From an uncultured Planctomycetaceae bacterium (lineage in GTDB: Bacteria > Planctomycetota > Planctomycetia > Planctomycetales > Planctomycetaceae): 64,000 nucleotides of DNA. Shown here piece by piece: positions 19,419-27,119 of the stretch (the stretch's first letter is position 1; every line of letters starts with the position of its first letter). The notes beneath the pieces were generated by a model. It worked only from the letters and a program-made list of their open reading frames with translations, was not told the origin of the DNA and ran no database searches. Where the stretch lies: contig CALSLT010000006.1 of the NCBI GenBank assembly GCA_943787265.1, positions 186,001 to 250,000 of the forward strand, read 5' to 3'. The position numbers were made by a program, and so were the translations under genes.

Positions 19419-19754
19419 TTACTCGTCGTCCCCATAGCTGGGATCGTCTTTGCCACACACGTCAACAAGTTCGATGACGTGACAGTCGCATTCGTCGGTG
19501 CTGTCGTTAAAGCCGAAACCTGTGATGCAGGCATGGCCACCGTAGTCGGAATCCTTGTGGAGACCGGTCACGTTGTAACTTTGCGAAACAGTTCCGAAGG
19601 CATGCGAGATGTCATTCATCTCGTGAGTGACGGAGTCTCGAACAGCGGTCAGACCGACCACCATTGCCAGGACTCCGATGGTCATTACCAGGACCATTTC
19701 GGCCGAGATAATGAAACCGGCTTCATCTTCGTGAAGCCACTTGATGTGTTTCAT
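19419..19754 (-). CDS. Flp-pilin-like paralogue 2 of 15
   Basis: 111 residues; ATG 19752-19754 follows AAGGGGAC. Nearly the same helix as paralogue 1 (SAEMVLVMTIGVLAMVVGLTAVRDSVTHEMNDISHAFG), diverging only after VTGLHK, with four Cys in the tail (HACITG ... ECDC ... DVCGKDDPSYGDDE). The close match to paralogue 1 in both coding sequence and leader points to a recent duplication. Confidence 0.85.
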   Translation of the reverse strand: MKHIKWLHEDEAGFIISAEMVLVMTIGVLAMVVGLTAVRDSVTHEMNDISHAFGTVSQSYNVTGLHKDSDYGGHACITGFGFNDSTDECDCHVIELVDVCGKDDPSYGDDE

Positions 19755-20052
19755 GGAGTGTCCCCTTAACGCGAGTGTGAGAGAGTTCTGAAAACGCCGA
19801 GAGAACGTTGCCAGACCGAGAAAGCCGCGAGAAAAACGTTCTGCCAGCGTGGGCTGACATCGAGAGATCGTTGAACTGCAAGTTCACGAAGGCTTTCTCG
19901 ACACTCGTAGCAAAGCCGGCCTCAGAAGCGTTGAGCCGGGGCGAGAGCATTCCGATGGATGCGTCAGTTCGCTCGTCCAGAACATGATCCACGAGGGATG
20001 GTCGTTCTGTCACGACGTGCGGGTTGCGCAACATCGAAGGTTCCCATTGCGA

Positions 20053-20085
20053 GTTGTGTGAGAGAGTCTGCGTGTGAGAGAGTCG
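20053..20085 (-). promoter_or_regulatory. Orphan doubled leader motif
   Basis: The coding strand reads GACTCTCTCACACGCAGACTCTCTCACACAAC: two copies of the array leader motif with no pilin-like start codon nearby (the nearest is 300 bases downstream at 19754). Confidence 0.4.
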
Positions 20086-20483
20086 TGATTCATCGAGCGA
20101 ACCACGATTGGTTGACTGGTTGATCTGTGTCTTCAGCAGCCAATCGCTCGGGTCAATACCGAACGAAACCTGAAACACTCGTCAGCCGTTTGTGTCGACC
20201 GGAAGGACCTATTGCAGTCGGCGTGCCGGTTTCGCATTCGGCTCTGCTGACGGGGCAGGTTTGAGCGGCGAAATCATCACGATTTCAGCCTGCTTAATAT
20301 ACTTACGCTTTTCTGGCAGCCACTTAACAGCCGTCGCAAACTGCGAGTCCCTCGACCGCAAAACGTAAAGCAAACTGGCAATCACGAATGTAAAGCTGTG
20401 AAGTCTGCTTAGCGCTTTACGCCTCAGCTCCAGCTTGCCTCAAACTGTCAGCACAAACTCCCACTGAGAACCTCTGCACCTCA

Positions 20484-20532
20484 GCGCAAAAGAAAAGGAC
20501 TCCGAAGCGGCGGTGTCGCCACTCCGAAGTCC
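20484..20532 (-). terminator. Terminator of paralogue 3
   Basis: On the minus strand GGACTTCGGAGT-GGCG and its complement CGCCGCTTCGGAGTCC form a long stem followed by TTTTCTTTT. Confidence 0.75.
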
Positions 20533-20646
20533 CTTCCACGAGTCTTGTGACAATCCTGTCAGCCCTGCCGCAAGCGGTGTCTCTCGCGGCCGGCCAACAA
20601 TCTGAATCGCCACTAGCCTGAATCGAACTCACCTGGGGTTTCGAAT

Positions 20647-21000
20647 TCAGTCTGTCCAACCTCCGTCTTCAGTCATCATCAATGTGCTTGGATCGTCCTT
20701 ACCGCAATTGTCGACGTACTCAAGAATCTCGCAGTCGCATTCATCAGCTCGATCGTTGAATCCGAAGCCTGCACATTCCGCGTGCGGCTTGCCCCATTCC
20801 TTGTTTTTTCTGAAACCAGTCACCTGGTAGCTCTGACTGACCGCACCGATCGCGTGAGAAACGTCATTCAATTCATTGGCCAGCGAGTCCTTGACTGCAC
20901 CCCAGCCAACGGCCGCGGCACAGAACATCAGGGTAATAATCAACATCAACTCGGAAGAGATGAGGAAGCCGTCCTCATCGTTAATCAGGCTGCGTAACAT
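20647..21000 (-). CDS. Flp-pilin-like paralogue 3 of 15
   Basis: 117 residues, ATG 20998-21000 after GGAGACC. First of the second subtype, with helix SSELMLIITLMFCAAAVGWGAVKDSLANELNDVSHAIG. SS replaces SA before the Glu. Four Cys (HAEC, ECDC, DNC). It has a longer C-terminal extension (STLMMTEDGGWTD) than its neighbours. Its own terminator follows 115 bases downstream, so it looks monocistronic. Confidence 0.85.
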   Translation of the reverse strand: MLRSLINDEDGFLISSELMLIITLMFCAAAVGWGAVKDSLANELNDVSHAIGAVSQSYQVTGFRKNKEWGKPHAECAGFGFNDRADECDCEILEYVDNCGKDDPSTLMMTEDGGWTD

Positions 21001-21128
21001 TGGAAGGTCTCCGACATAGGTGGGTCAATTGTGAGAGGCAGGCGGACAGATCGCTCAGTGACCTGCGGCCCTGATCGGAGGCGTGGCGACGAGACTTCAG
21101 AAATCAACAGCAACGCTGGCGTGAAGTA

Positions 21129-21461
21129 TTACTCGTCGTCGCCCGTGCTTGGGTCGTTCTTCCCGCAGACGTCGACGTACTCAATAATCTTGCAGTCGCA
21201 CTCATCAGCATCATCGTTGAAACCAAATCCGCTGCATTGAGCGTGCGGCTTCCAACAGTTCTTATCCTTCATGAAGCCCGTAACTGAATAACTCTGACTG
21301 ACCGCTCCGATGCCGTGTGAAACGTCATTGAGTTCGTTGACCAAAGCATCTCGAACAGCAGCCCAGCCAACAGCGGCGGCACAAAACATAAGAGTGATGA
21401 CGAGCATCAGTTCGGCCGAAATGATGAAGCCGTTTTCGTCGTGAACAAGATCCTGAAACAT
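21129..21461 (-). CDS. Flp-pilin-like paralogue 4 of 15
   Basis: 110 residues from ATG 21459-21461. Second subtype (GFIISAELMLVITLMFCAAAVGW); MFQDLVHDENG at the start is the most divergent leader of its group. AIGAVSQSY is changed to GIGAVSQSY. Tail KDKNCWKPHAQCSGFGFND carries an extra Cys, giving five. It is 128 bases from paralogue 3 with no obvious terminator between them, so read-through is possible. Confidence 0.85.
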   Translation of the reverse strand: MFQDLVHDENGFIISAELMLVITLMFCAAAVGWAAVRDALVNELNDVSHGIGAVSQSYSVTGFMKDKNCWKPHAQCSGFGFNDDADECDCKIIEYVDVCGKNDPSTGDDE

Positions 21462-21502
21462 GAAGACGTCCTGGAGATGTGAGAGTGAGGACAGTAGGAG
21501 GG

Positions 21503-21547
21503 AAGTCAGAAAGAAGGGTGAGCAGGTCTTTCGGAAACCTGCTCACC
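21503..21547 (-). terminator. Terminator of paralogue 5
   Basis: GGTGAGCAGGT and ACCTGCTCACC pair in a perfect 11-bp stem; on the minus strand the hairpin is followed by CTTCTTTCT. Confidence 0.7.
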
Positions 21548-21603
21548 TGAGTTCAGTTGCTTTGAGAAGACTCAAAGCAGGTCAGCATTTAAGCGGCCAC
21601 TGA

Positions 21604-21936
21604 TTATTCGCGATCGCCAGTGCTTGGATCGTTCTTTCCGCAGACATCGACGTACTCGATAATCTTGCAGTCACACTCGTCAGCATCGTCGTTGAAGCCG
21701 AAGCCTGAACATTGAGCGTGTGGCTTGCCGGTGAGCTTCTCTTTCTTGAAGCCAGTAACAGAGTAGCTCTGGCTGACGGCTCCGATGGCGTGTGACACGT
21801 CATTGAGTTCGTTGACCAGGGCGTCTCGGACTGCAGCCCAGCCAACAGCAGCAGCACAGAACATCAGCGTGATGACAAGCATCAGTTCTGCTGAAATGAT
21901 GAAACCGTTTTCGTCGTTGAGTAATGTACGCAACAT
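21604..21936 (-). CDS. Flp-pilin-like paralogue 5 of 15
   Basis: 110 residues; ATG 21934-21936 is chosen because MLRTLLNDENG aligns with the other copies and GGAGA precedes it. Paralogues 5, 6, 7 and 9 are almost identical from NDENGF to the end and differ mainly in the variable loop (here KKEKLTGKPHAQC) and in the last residues (STGDRE). Four Cys. The longer frame that begins at 22026 is untranslated leader. Confidence 0.87.
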   Translation of the reverse strand: MLRTLLNDENGFIISAELMLVITLMFCAAAVGWAAVRDALVNELNDVSHAIGAVSQSYSVTGFKKEKLTGKPHAQCSGFGFNDDADECDCKIIEYVDVCGKNDPSTGDRE

Positions 21937-22084
21937 GGTGTGTCTCCAGAAAAGTGAGTGTGAGGAACACTGAGAAATGAAGTGAGAGGCGGGCGGCAGA
22001 CGCATGAAAGTCTGCAAAAATATCACCCGGTCAGTGGTTTCCCGACAGGATGTCGAGCGGCGTCAAGCAGCTAGCCGTAGCGAA

Positions 22085-22417
22085 TTACTCGTCGTCGCCG
22101 GTGCTTGGATCGTTCTTTCCGCAGACATCGACGTACTCGATAATCTTGCAGTCACACTCGTCAGCGTCATCATTGAAACCGAAGCCTGAACATTGAGCGT
22201 GTGGCTTGCCGTAGTCCTTTTCTTTCTTGAAGCCAGTGACTGAGTAGCTCTGGCTGACGGCTCCGATAGCGTGCGAAACGTCATTGAGTTCGTTGACCAG
22301 GGCATCTCGGACTGCGGCCCAGCCGACAGCGGCAGCACAGAACATCAGCGTGATGACAAGCATCAGTTCTGCCGAGATGATGAAACCGTTTTCGTCGTTA
22401 AGGAATGCGCGCGACAT
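22085..22417 (-). CDS. Flp-pilin-like paralogue 6 of 15
   Basis: 110 residues from ATG 22415-22417 (MSRAFLNDENG). Core and tail are nearly identical to paralogue 5; the variable loop reads KKEKDYGKPHAQC and the end STGDDE. Four Cys. The spacer to paralogue 5 (148 bases) lacks a clear terminator. A longer frame from 22489 reads through the CTCACACATCACACC leader and is unlikely to be used. Confidence 0.87.
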   Translation of the reverse strand: MSRAFLNDENGFIISAELMLVITLMFCAAAVGWAAVRDALVNELNDVSHAIGAVSQSYSVTGFKKEKDYGKPHAQCSGFGFNDDADECDCKIIEYVDVCGKNDPSTGDDE

Positions 22418-22819
22418 GGTGAGTACCTTTCTGAAGGAACTGATACAGAGGTGTGATGTGTGAGCCAAAGTGGCTCGAAAGGAATTCACAGTCAGATCGC
22501 TGATATAGAAGTTGGTCTGACCGAGTGAATGCAGAGATGGGTTGGGAAGGAGCTGCGAGGGGATAAGAAAAGACGCAATGTGAGCGAGAATGCTCTGAAA
22601 ACAGCGTGAATAATTGTGTTTTGGGATTGAGTGTTGTGCAGGAACGCACGAGAGAATCAGTTTCGCAGCGGTGATGTTGTGCGGTGATTCGATTGGGATG
22701 GGAGACGCGTTGAGCGAAGGGGAAGGTTGAGCGGGGAGAGGAGACTCGGAGCGACGGAGATCGTCGCTCCGAGTGAGGTCGTCAGTAATCGTTCGTTAAA
22801 GCTTCAGCACAGAGGCGAC
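22418..22819 (-). other. Leader and spacer between paralogues 6 and 7
   Basis: 402 bases, no gene. It holds the CTCACACATCACACCTC leader of paralogue 6 and a perfect 12-bp-stem hairpin (CTCGGAGCGACG/CGTCGCTCCGAG) at 22745-22773, probably the terminator of paralogue 7 although a U-tract is absent. Confidence 0.5.
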
Positions 22820-23149
22820 TTACTCGTCAGCACCAGTGCTTGGATCGTTCTTTCCGCAGACATCGACGTATTCGATGATCTTGCAGTCGCACTCGTCAGC
22901 ATCGTCGTTGAAGCCGAAGCCTGAGCACTGAGCATGTGGCTTGCCAGTGTCTTTTTCCTTCTTGAAGCCAGTGACAGAGTAGCTCTGGCTGACAGCGCCG
23001 ATCGCGTGTGAAACGTCGTTGAGTTCGTTAACCAGAGCGTCGCGAACAGCAGCCCAGCCAACAGCAGCAGCACAGAACATCAGCGTAATGACAAGCATCA
23101 GCTCAGCACTGATGACAAAACCGTTTTCGTCGTTGAGAAGTTTTCGCAT
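22820..23149 (-). CDS. Flp-pilin-like paralogue 7 of 15
   Basis: 109 residues; the start codon at 23147-23149 (MRKLLNDENGFVISAEL) is the only candidate. The core equals paralogues 5, 6 and 9; variable loop KKEKDTGKPHAQC; end STGADE. Four Cys. The leader CATCACACACACAATCAATCACAC is the most CA-rich of the array. Confidence 0.87.
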   Translation of the reverse strand: MRKLLNDENGFVISAELMLVITLMFCAAAVGWAAVRDALVNELNDVSHAIGAVSQSYSVTGFKKEKDTGKPHAQCSGFGFNDDADECDCKIIEYVDVCGKNDPSTGADE

Positions 23150-23274
23150 GATACGAGAAGCCTTCGTATGTATGTGTGATTGATTGTGTGTGTGATGAGC
23201 GTGCGGTTTGCTTTTTGGCGGAAACCGCGGAACTGTCTGAAAACGATTAGTGAGAGTTCACTTTCAGACAGAGA

Positions 23275-23317
23275 TAAAAAATTGTTTGAAAGGCCCGACA
23301 GGCAAGATGCCTGCCGG
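23275..23317 (-). terminator. Terminator of paralogue 8
   Basis: On the minus strand CCGGCAGGCA-TCT-TGCCTGTCGGG forms a stem; after 13 bases comes a TTTTTT run. It lies 32 bases after the stop. Confidence 0.6.
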
Positions 23318-23348
23318 AACCCGAAGCCGTCGTAAATCAGGCGTTTGA

Positions 23349-23693
23349 TTAAATGGCAGTGCCATCTTCAGAGAATGCCAACGTGCTTGGATCGTCCTTA
23401 CCGTCGATGTCAACATATTCGATGATGTTGCAATCGCAGTCGTCCTGACGGTCGTTGTAGCCAGAGGCGGCACATTCGCTATGTGTGCCAGTGATTTTGG
23501 CTTTTGAAAGACCAGTGATTGAGTAGCTCTGGCTGACAGAACCGATGGCGTGTGAAACGTCATTCAGCTCGTTAGCCAGAGAGTCTTTAACAGCACCCCA
23601 GCCAACGGCTGCAGCACAGAACATCAGAGTGATGACAAGCATCAGTTCGGCGGAAACGACAAAGCCGTTTTCGTCATTCAGGAAATTTCGCAT
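23349..23693 (-). CDS. Flp-pilin-like paralogue 8 of 15
   Basis: 114 residues from ATG 23691-23693 (MRNFLNDENGFVVSAELML). The helix is of the second subtype, but KDSLANELNDVSHAIGSVSQSYSITG and the tail depart from its neighbours. The last Cys is replaced: IIEYVDIDGKDDPS instead of VDVCGK, leaving three. It ends with a hydrophobic-acidic extension (TLAFSEDGTAI) resembling that of paralogue 3. Confidence 0.85.
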   Translation of the reverse strand: MRNFLNDENGFVVSAELMLVITLMFCAAAVGWGAVKDSLANELNDVSHAIGSVSQSYSITGLSKAKITGTHSECAASGYNDRQDDCDCNIIEYVDIDGKDDPSTLAFSEDGTAI

Positions 23694-23887
23694 GGTAGTA
23701 TTAGCCTTCGCTTTAATGAGTGTGAGAATGTAAATACCGAACGCTGTTCCAGATTGTCGAACAGAGTCGGGTGCCTGCGACCGATCGTGAGAGAAAGGTC
23801 TCAGACAAAGAACATCTGATGCACACCCCGAAAGGCACGTTGTCTTCCGGGATGCGATTCCGTCAGACGAGTACCAGTGAAGCAGAC

Positions 23888-24220
23888 TTATTCGTCAGCT
23901 CCGGTGCTCGGATCGTTCTTACCGCAGACATCGACGTACTCGATGATCTTGCAGTCACATTCGTCAGCATCGTCATTGAAGCCAAAGCCTGAGCATTGAC
24001 CGTGTGGCTTGCCGAGGTCTTTTTCCTTCTTGAAGCCAGTAACAGAGTAGCTCTGTGAAACAGCACCGATTGCGTGAGAAACGTCGTTCAACTCGTTAAC
24101 CAGAGCGTCACGGACAGCAGCCCAGCCGACAGCGGCAGCACAGAACATAAGAGTGATAACCAGCATCAGCTCAGCGCTGATAACAAAACCGTTTTCGTCG
24201 TTGAGGAGTGTGCGTAGCAT
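23888..24220 (-). CDS. Flp-pilin-like paralogue 9 of 15
   Basis: 110 residues from ATG 24218-24220 (MLRTLLNDENGFVISAEL); the frame stays open upstream to 24469, but that part has no family similarity. GAAGG precedes the start. Variable loop KKEKDLGKPHGQC, end STGADE, four Cys. Nearly identical to paralogues 5-7 although the divergent paralogue 8 lies between, which argues for gene conversion or block duplication. Confidence 0.87.
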   Translation of the reverse strand: MLRTLLNDENGFVISAELMLVITLMFCAAAVGWAAVRDALVNELNDVSHAIGAVSQSYSVTGFKKEKDLGKPHGQCSGFGFNDDADECDCKIIEYVDVCGKNDPSTGADE

Positions 24221-25305
24221 GATGTGTAGCCTTCGTGAGAGTGTGTGTGAGATTGAGAAACTGAGAAAATCATCTTTCCGGATCCGTAGCCAACGGTTTC
24301 CAGATGTGGCCACGGCGCCTCTGATAAATAAATGAGGAACGCAATGACCGGTGCTGAAAGTCTGGAGCCACCAGGCTTTCAACTCGCGATTCGTTGGCTG
24401 ACGAATCGCACTCTTCCTGCAGGAACGTGTCGCTACGAAGAGAACTCTGCGTAAAGAGGCTCTCCGCAAATCCTTTGATCAATCCGACCGGCGTAGACGA
24501 TCGCTGAGAGGCAATCGAACGGTTGAATCAATCAACTGATGTACTCGCGGGTCGCCGCACGTCGCGGCGACCCAGGGACTCCGAAATCATCACTATTGAT
24601 GAATGAGTGCTCTCTCACCTTCACTCATTCAGTGATGGCTTCGTTGGAGTTTGGAATGTTTTGTTTTGGGAATTGGTCGTTAGTCGAACTTGAGGGGAAG
24701 GGAGTCGCTCGACAACGAATCGTTGGAAGTGGGTTTTCGATGACTATCGAAATCTCTTGTCTTTGTCGTGTTGAGCGTTGTTGCTCATACTCAACATCAA
24801 ATGCAGAGAGTGTGCCGTTCGAGCGTTGACGTGCTGCAACATCGGGCGTTGCACATCTGAAACAGCCAGGCCGGGGTGCCCCTAAGCCGTGTTGTGGCAA
24901 GAGCTTTACGGTGTTGTCGAAAACCGTCAGATCGATGGTGACGAAGTGCAACGTCGGGTGCGCTGCTGAGGCGAATCGTCGCCATCCCTTTACAGTCAGT
25001 TACAGCCAGACTGTAAGAACTGCTTAACAAAGCATCATTCTGCGACGACCTGAGGCGTCAACACAGCAGCAATCGACTGTTTGCGTGAAGCAACTGAATC
25101 ACTACCGACAGACGAAATTGACAGCTTGCGACGGCAATCATCGAAATCTGTGTGCCCGGAAAGTCGCTCGCGCCAACCCTTGAACGGCCAACGGCCCTCG
25201 AACTTATCCCTGCAGCCACGGCAGCAATAAACAGAACAAGCCCGCTGAAACATGATTGTTTCAGCGGGCTCGATTCTGTGTCTTTGATGGTCCGCTCGAC
25301 GTTGC
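24221..25305 (-). other. 1.1-kb gene-free stretch between paralogues 9 and 10
   Basis: No convincing gene on either strand. It contains the CTCACACACACTCTCAC leader of paralogue 9, a perfect 10-bp-stem hairpin (GGGTCGCCGC/GCGGCGACCC) at 24549-24573, and the terminator of paralogue 10 at 25228-25270. Confidence 0.45.
25228..25270 (-). terminator. Terminator of paralogue 10
   Basis: AGCCCGCTGAAACA and TGTTTCAGCGGGCT (minus strand) form a 14-bp stem with a short loop, followed by TGTTCTGTTTATT. Confidence 0.8.
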
Positions 25306-25653
25306 TCACCCGTTATGTGCTTCCGGATTATTGAGCGAGCTTGGATCGTCCTTGCCGGCCACGCTTGTCAGTGTAAGTCCAATACAGTCGCAGTCGTCGG
25401 CGGCATCATTGAAACCGAAGCCGCTGCACTGAGCGTGGTAGTTGCCGTTACTTCGAGCTTTGCGGAGCCCCACGACATTGTAGCTCTGGCTGACGGATCC
25501 GATGGCTTCGGAAACATCGTGCAGCTCGTGAGCGAGCGAGTCTTTGATGACAGCAAATCCGACGACGGTCGCACAGAAGATCAAAGTGAAGATCACCAGG
25601 ATTTCGGCGGAAACTACAAAACCAGATTCGTCATTGATGAGTGTGCGCAGCAT
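25306..25653 (-). CDS. Flp-pilin-like paralogue 10 of 15
   Basis: 115 residues; ATG 25651-25653 after AAGGAC. Third subtype: SAEILVIFTLIFCATVVGFAVIKDSLAHELHDVSEAIGSVSQSY. The tail keeps HAQC and DDCDC but has LTLTSVAGKDDPS, so the last Cys is lost (three Cys). Asp-rich AADDCDC replaces DADECDC. It ends NNPEAHNG. Confidence 0.85.
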   Translation of the reverse strand: MLRTLINDESGFVVSAEILVIFTLIFCATVVGFAVIKDSLAHELHDVSEAIGSVSQSYNVVGLRKARSNGNYHAQCSGFGFNDAADDCDCIGLTLTSVAGKDDPSSLNNPEAHNG

Positions 25654-25689
25654 AACTGTGTGTCCTTAGTTGTGAGACAGTGAATCGTG

Positions 25690-25743
25690 TGAAGTGAGAG
25701 AGAAGACTTCCACCGGGCCTTAAATCAGCCGACCCGGTGGAAG
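25690..25743 (-). terminator. Terminator of paralogue 11
   Basis: CTTCCACCGGG and CCCGGTGGAAG form a perfect 11-bp stem with a 15-base loop; TCTTCTCTCTC follows on the minus strand. The U/C tract also overlaps the CTCTCAC leader region of paralogue 10. Confidence 0.65.
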
Positions 25744-25802
25744 GGGTCTTTCAGCATTGCAACAACTATGAGAGAGAAGGAGTTGTTACCCGCAGAAGCG
25801 AA

Positions 25803-26147
25803 CTAGTTAGTGGCTTCTGCGTTGTCGAGTGGGCTTGGGTCGTTTTTGCCGCAGACAGAAGTGAGCGTGATGCCTTTGCAGTCACAGTCATCTTCTTCAT
25901 CGTTGAAGCCTGAGCCTGAGCAGCTGGCGTGCTCGCCAGCACCTTCCAGGTCAGCGCGGATGCCACGGTAGTTGTAGCTCTGATCCAGAGCACCGACAGC
26001 TTCCGCCACGTCACCGAGTTCCTGCACCAGTGAATCGCGGACGACAGAAACGCCAACGGCAACTGCACAAAAAACGAGAGTGAAGATCAGGACGAGTTCT
26101 GCAGAAACCAGGAAACCTGATTCGTCGTTCAAGAGGTTACGCAGCAT
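25803..26147 (-). CDS. Flp-pilin-like paralogue 11 of 15
   Basis: 114 residues (MLRNLLNDESGFLVSAELVLIFTLVFCAVAVGVSVVRDSLVQELGDVAEAVG). Almost identical to paralogue 13, differing at only a few positions (S/A at 10, V/I in AEAVG, PLDNAE/ALNNPE at the end). DQSYNYRGIRADLEGAGEHASC replaces the Lys-rich loop of the earlier copies. Four Cys, ending SVCGKNDPS. Confidence 0.87.
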   Translation of the reverse strand: MLRNLLNDESGFLVSAELVLIFTLVFCAVAVGVSVVRDSLVQELGDVAEAVGALDQSYNYRGIRADLEGAGEHASCSGSGFNDEEDDCDCKGITLTSVCGKNDPSPLDNAEATN

Positions 26148-26221
26148 AAGAATAAGTTCCAGGTGTATTCATGAAGTTGAACGTGGTGAGAGAGGAGCAG
26201 AACCACCTGCTCATGTGCCGA

Positions 26222-26258
26222 GAAAGTTCGCTCATCGGAAGTTGAATTCCGATGAGCG
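26222..26258 (-). terminator. Hairpin after paralogue 12
   Basis: CGCTCATCGGAA and TTCCGATGAGCG form a perfect 12-bp stem 20 bases past the stop; the sequence after it (AACTTTCTC) is only weakly U-rich. Confidence 0.55.
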
Positions 26259-26278
26259 ATGAACAATCAGCAATCAGA

Positions 26279-26617
26279 TTAAGTACCTTCGGCATCACCA
26301 ATTGTGCTCGGATCGGCCTTAGGTGTTGTGACGGTAAGAGTCAGTGGACTGCAGTCACAGTCATCACGCTCGTCGGCGTATCCTGACCCAGCGCAAGTAG
26401 CGTGATTGCCAGCCTGGGCAGCTGCTTGAAGCCCAGTCGTGACGTAGCTCTGATTCAGAGCACCGATAGCCTCTGAGACGTCATGCAGCTCTGAAGCGAG
26501 CGAGTCTTTGACGACAGAAATGCCGACTGCAACTGCACAGAAAACGAGGGTGAAGATCAGAACAAGTTCAGCAGAAACCAGAAAACCGGCTTCATCATTT
26601 AAGAGGTTACGCAACAT
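26279..26617 (-). CDS. Flp-pilin-like paralogue 12 of 15
   Basis: 112 residues from ATG 26615-26617, with AAGGAAC before it. The helix equals paralogues 11 and 13, but KDSLASELHDVSEAIGALNQSY resembles paralogue 10. The tail is the most divergent of the short copies: HATCAGSGYADERDDCDC, then LTLTVTTPKADPS; the GKNDPS motif becomes PKADPS and the last Cys is absent (three Cys). Confidence 0.84.
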   Translation of the reverse strand: MLRNLLNDEAGFLVSAELVLIFTLVFCAVAVGISVVKDSLASELHDVSEAIGALNQSYVTTGLQAAAQAGNHATCAGSGYADERDDCDCSPLTLTVTTPKADPSTIGDAEGT

Positions 26618-26699
26618 TAGATTGAGTTCCTTATATCAACTCTAAGCGAGAGTCGAGCTGCGACCGGGAGAGAGAAAATGGCCGCGGCCCGAAATTAAG

Positions 26700-26738
26700 G
26701 TCTTTAAGAAGCCCATCGGGGCACACCGGCGCCGATGG
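26700..26738 (-). terminator. Hairpin after paralogue 13
   Basis: CCATCGG/CCGATGG (7 bp) around a GC-rich loop, followed on the minus strand by GCTTCTTAAAGA. A weak terminator candidate 36 bases after the stop. Confidence 0.45.
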
Positions 26739-26774
26739 ACGATTGATCGTGGAGATCAACAAGCAAAGCCAGAA

Positions 26775-27119
26775 CTAGTTGGTGGCTTCTGGGTTGTTGA
26801 GTGCGCTTGGATCGTTTTTGCCACAGACAGAAGTGAGTGTGATCCCTTTGCAGTCACAGTCATCTTCTTCGTCGTTGAAGCCTGAACCTGAGCAAGATGC
26901 GTGTTCGCCAGCACCTTCGAGGTCAGCACGAAGGCCACGGTAGTTGTAGCTCTGATCCAGAGCACCGATAGCTTCGGCAACGTCACCCAGTTCCTGAACC
27001 AGCGAATCGCGGACGACAGAAACGCCCACTGCAACTGCACAGAAAACGAGCGTGAAGATCAGGACGAGTTCAGCAGAAACCAGGAAACCAGCTTCATCAT
27101 TAAGGAGATTACGCAACAT
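26775..27119 (-). CDS. Flp-pilin-like paralogue 13 of 15
   Basis: 114 residues from ATG 27117-27119 after AAGGAAC; the frame extends upstream to 27227 without family similarity. It is the near-twin of paralogue 11 (see that entry) with four Cys. The leader AAGGAACTCAATCTAATG is the same as that of paralogue 12, while the coding sequence matches 11, so leaders and coding parts have recombined. Confidence 0.87.
   Translation of the reverse strand: MLRNLLNDEAGFLVSAELVLIFTLVFCAVAVGVSVVRDSLVQELGDVAEAIGALDQSYNYRGLRADLEGAGEHASCSGSGFNDEEDDCDCKGITLTSVCGKNDPSALNNPEATN

Larger units (their letters stand above)
19755..20646 (-). other. Long spacer between paralogues 2 and 3
   Basis: 892 bases without a convincing gene. 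It holds the leader motif of paralogue 2 (19768-19785), an orphan doubled leader motif at 20053-20085 and the terminator of paralogue 3 (20484-20532). The orphan leader suggests a deleted paralogue. Confidence 0.5.

Noticed and set aside
24221-25305. Hidden or degenerate sixteenth pilin-like gene
   Set aside because: I looked for the SAEL helix and CDC tail on both strands and found neither; the same holds for 27120-28228.
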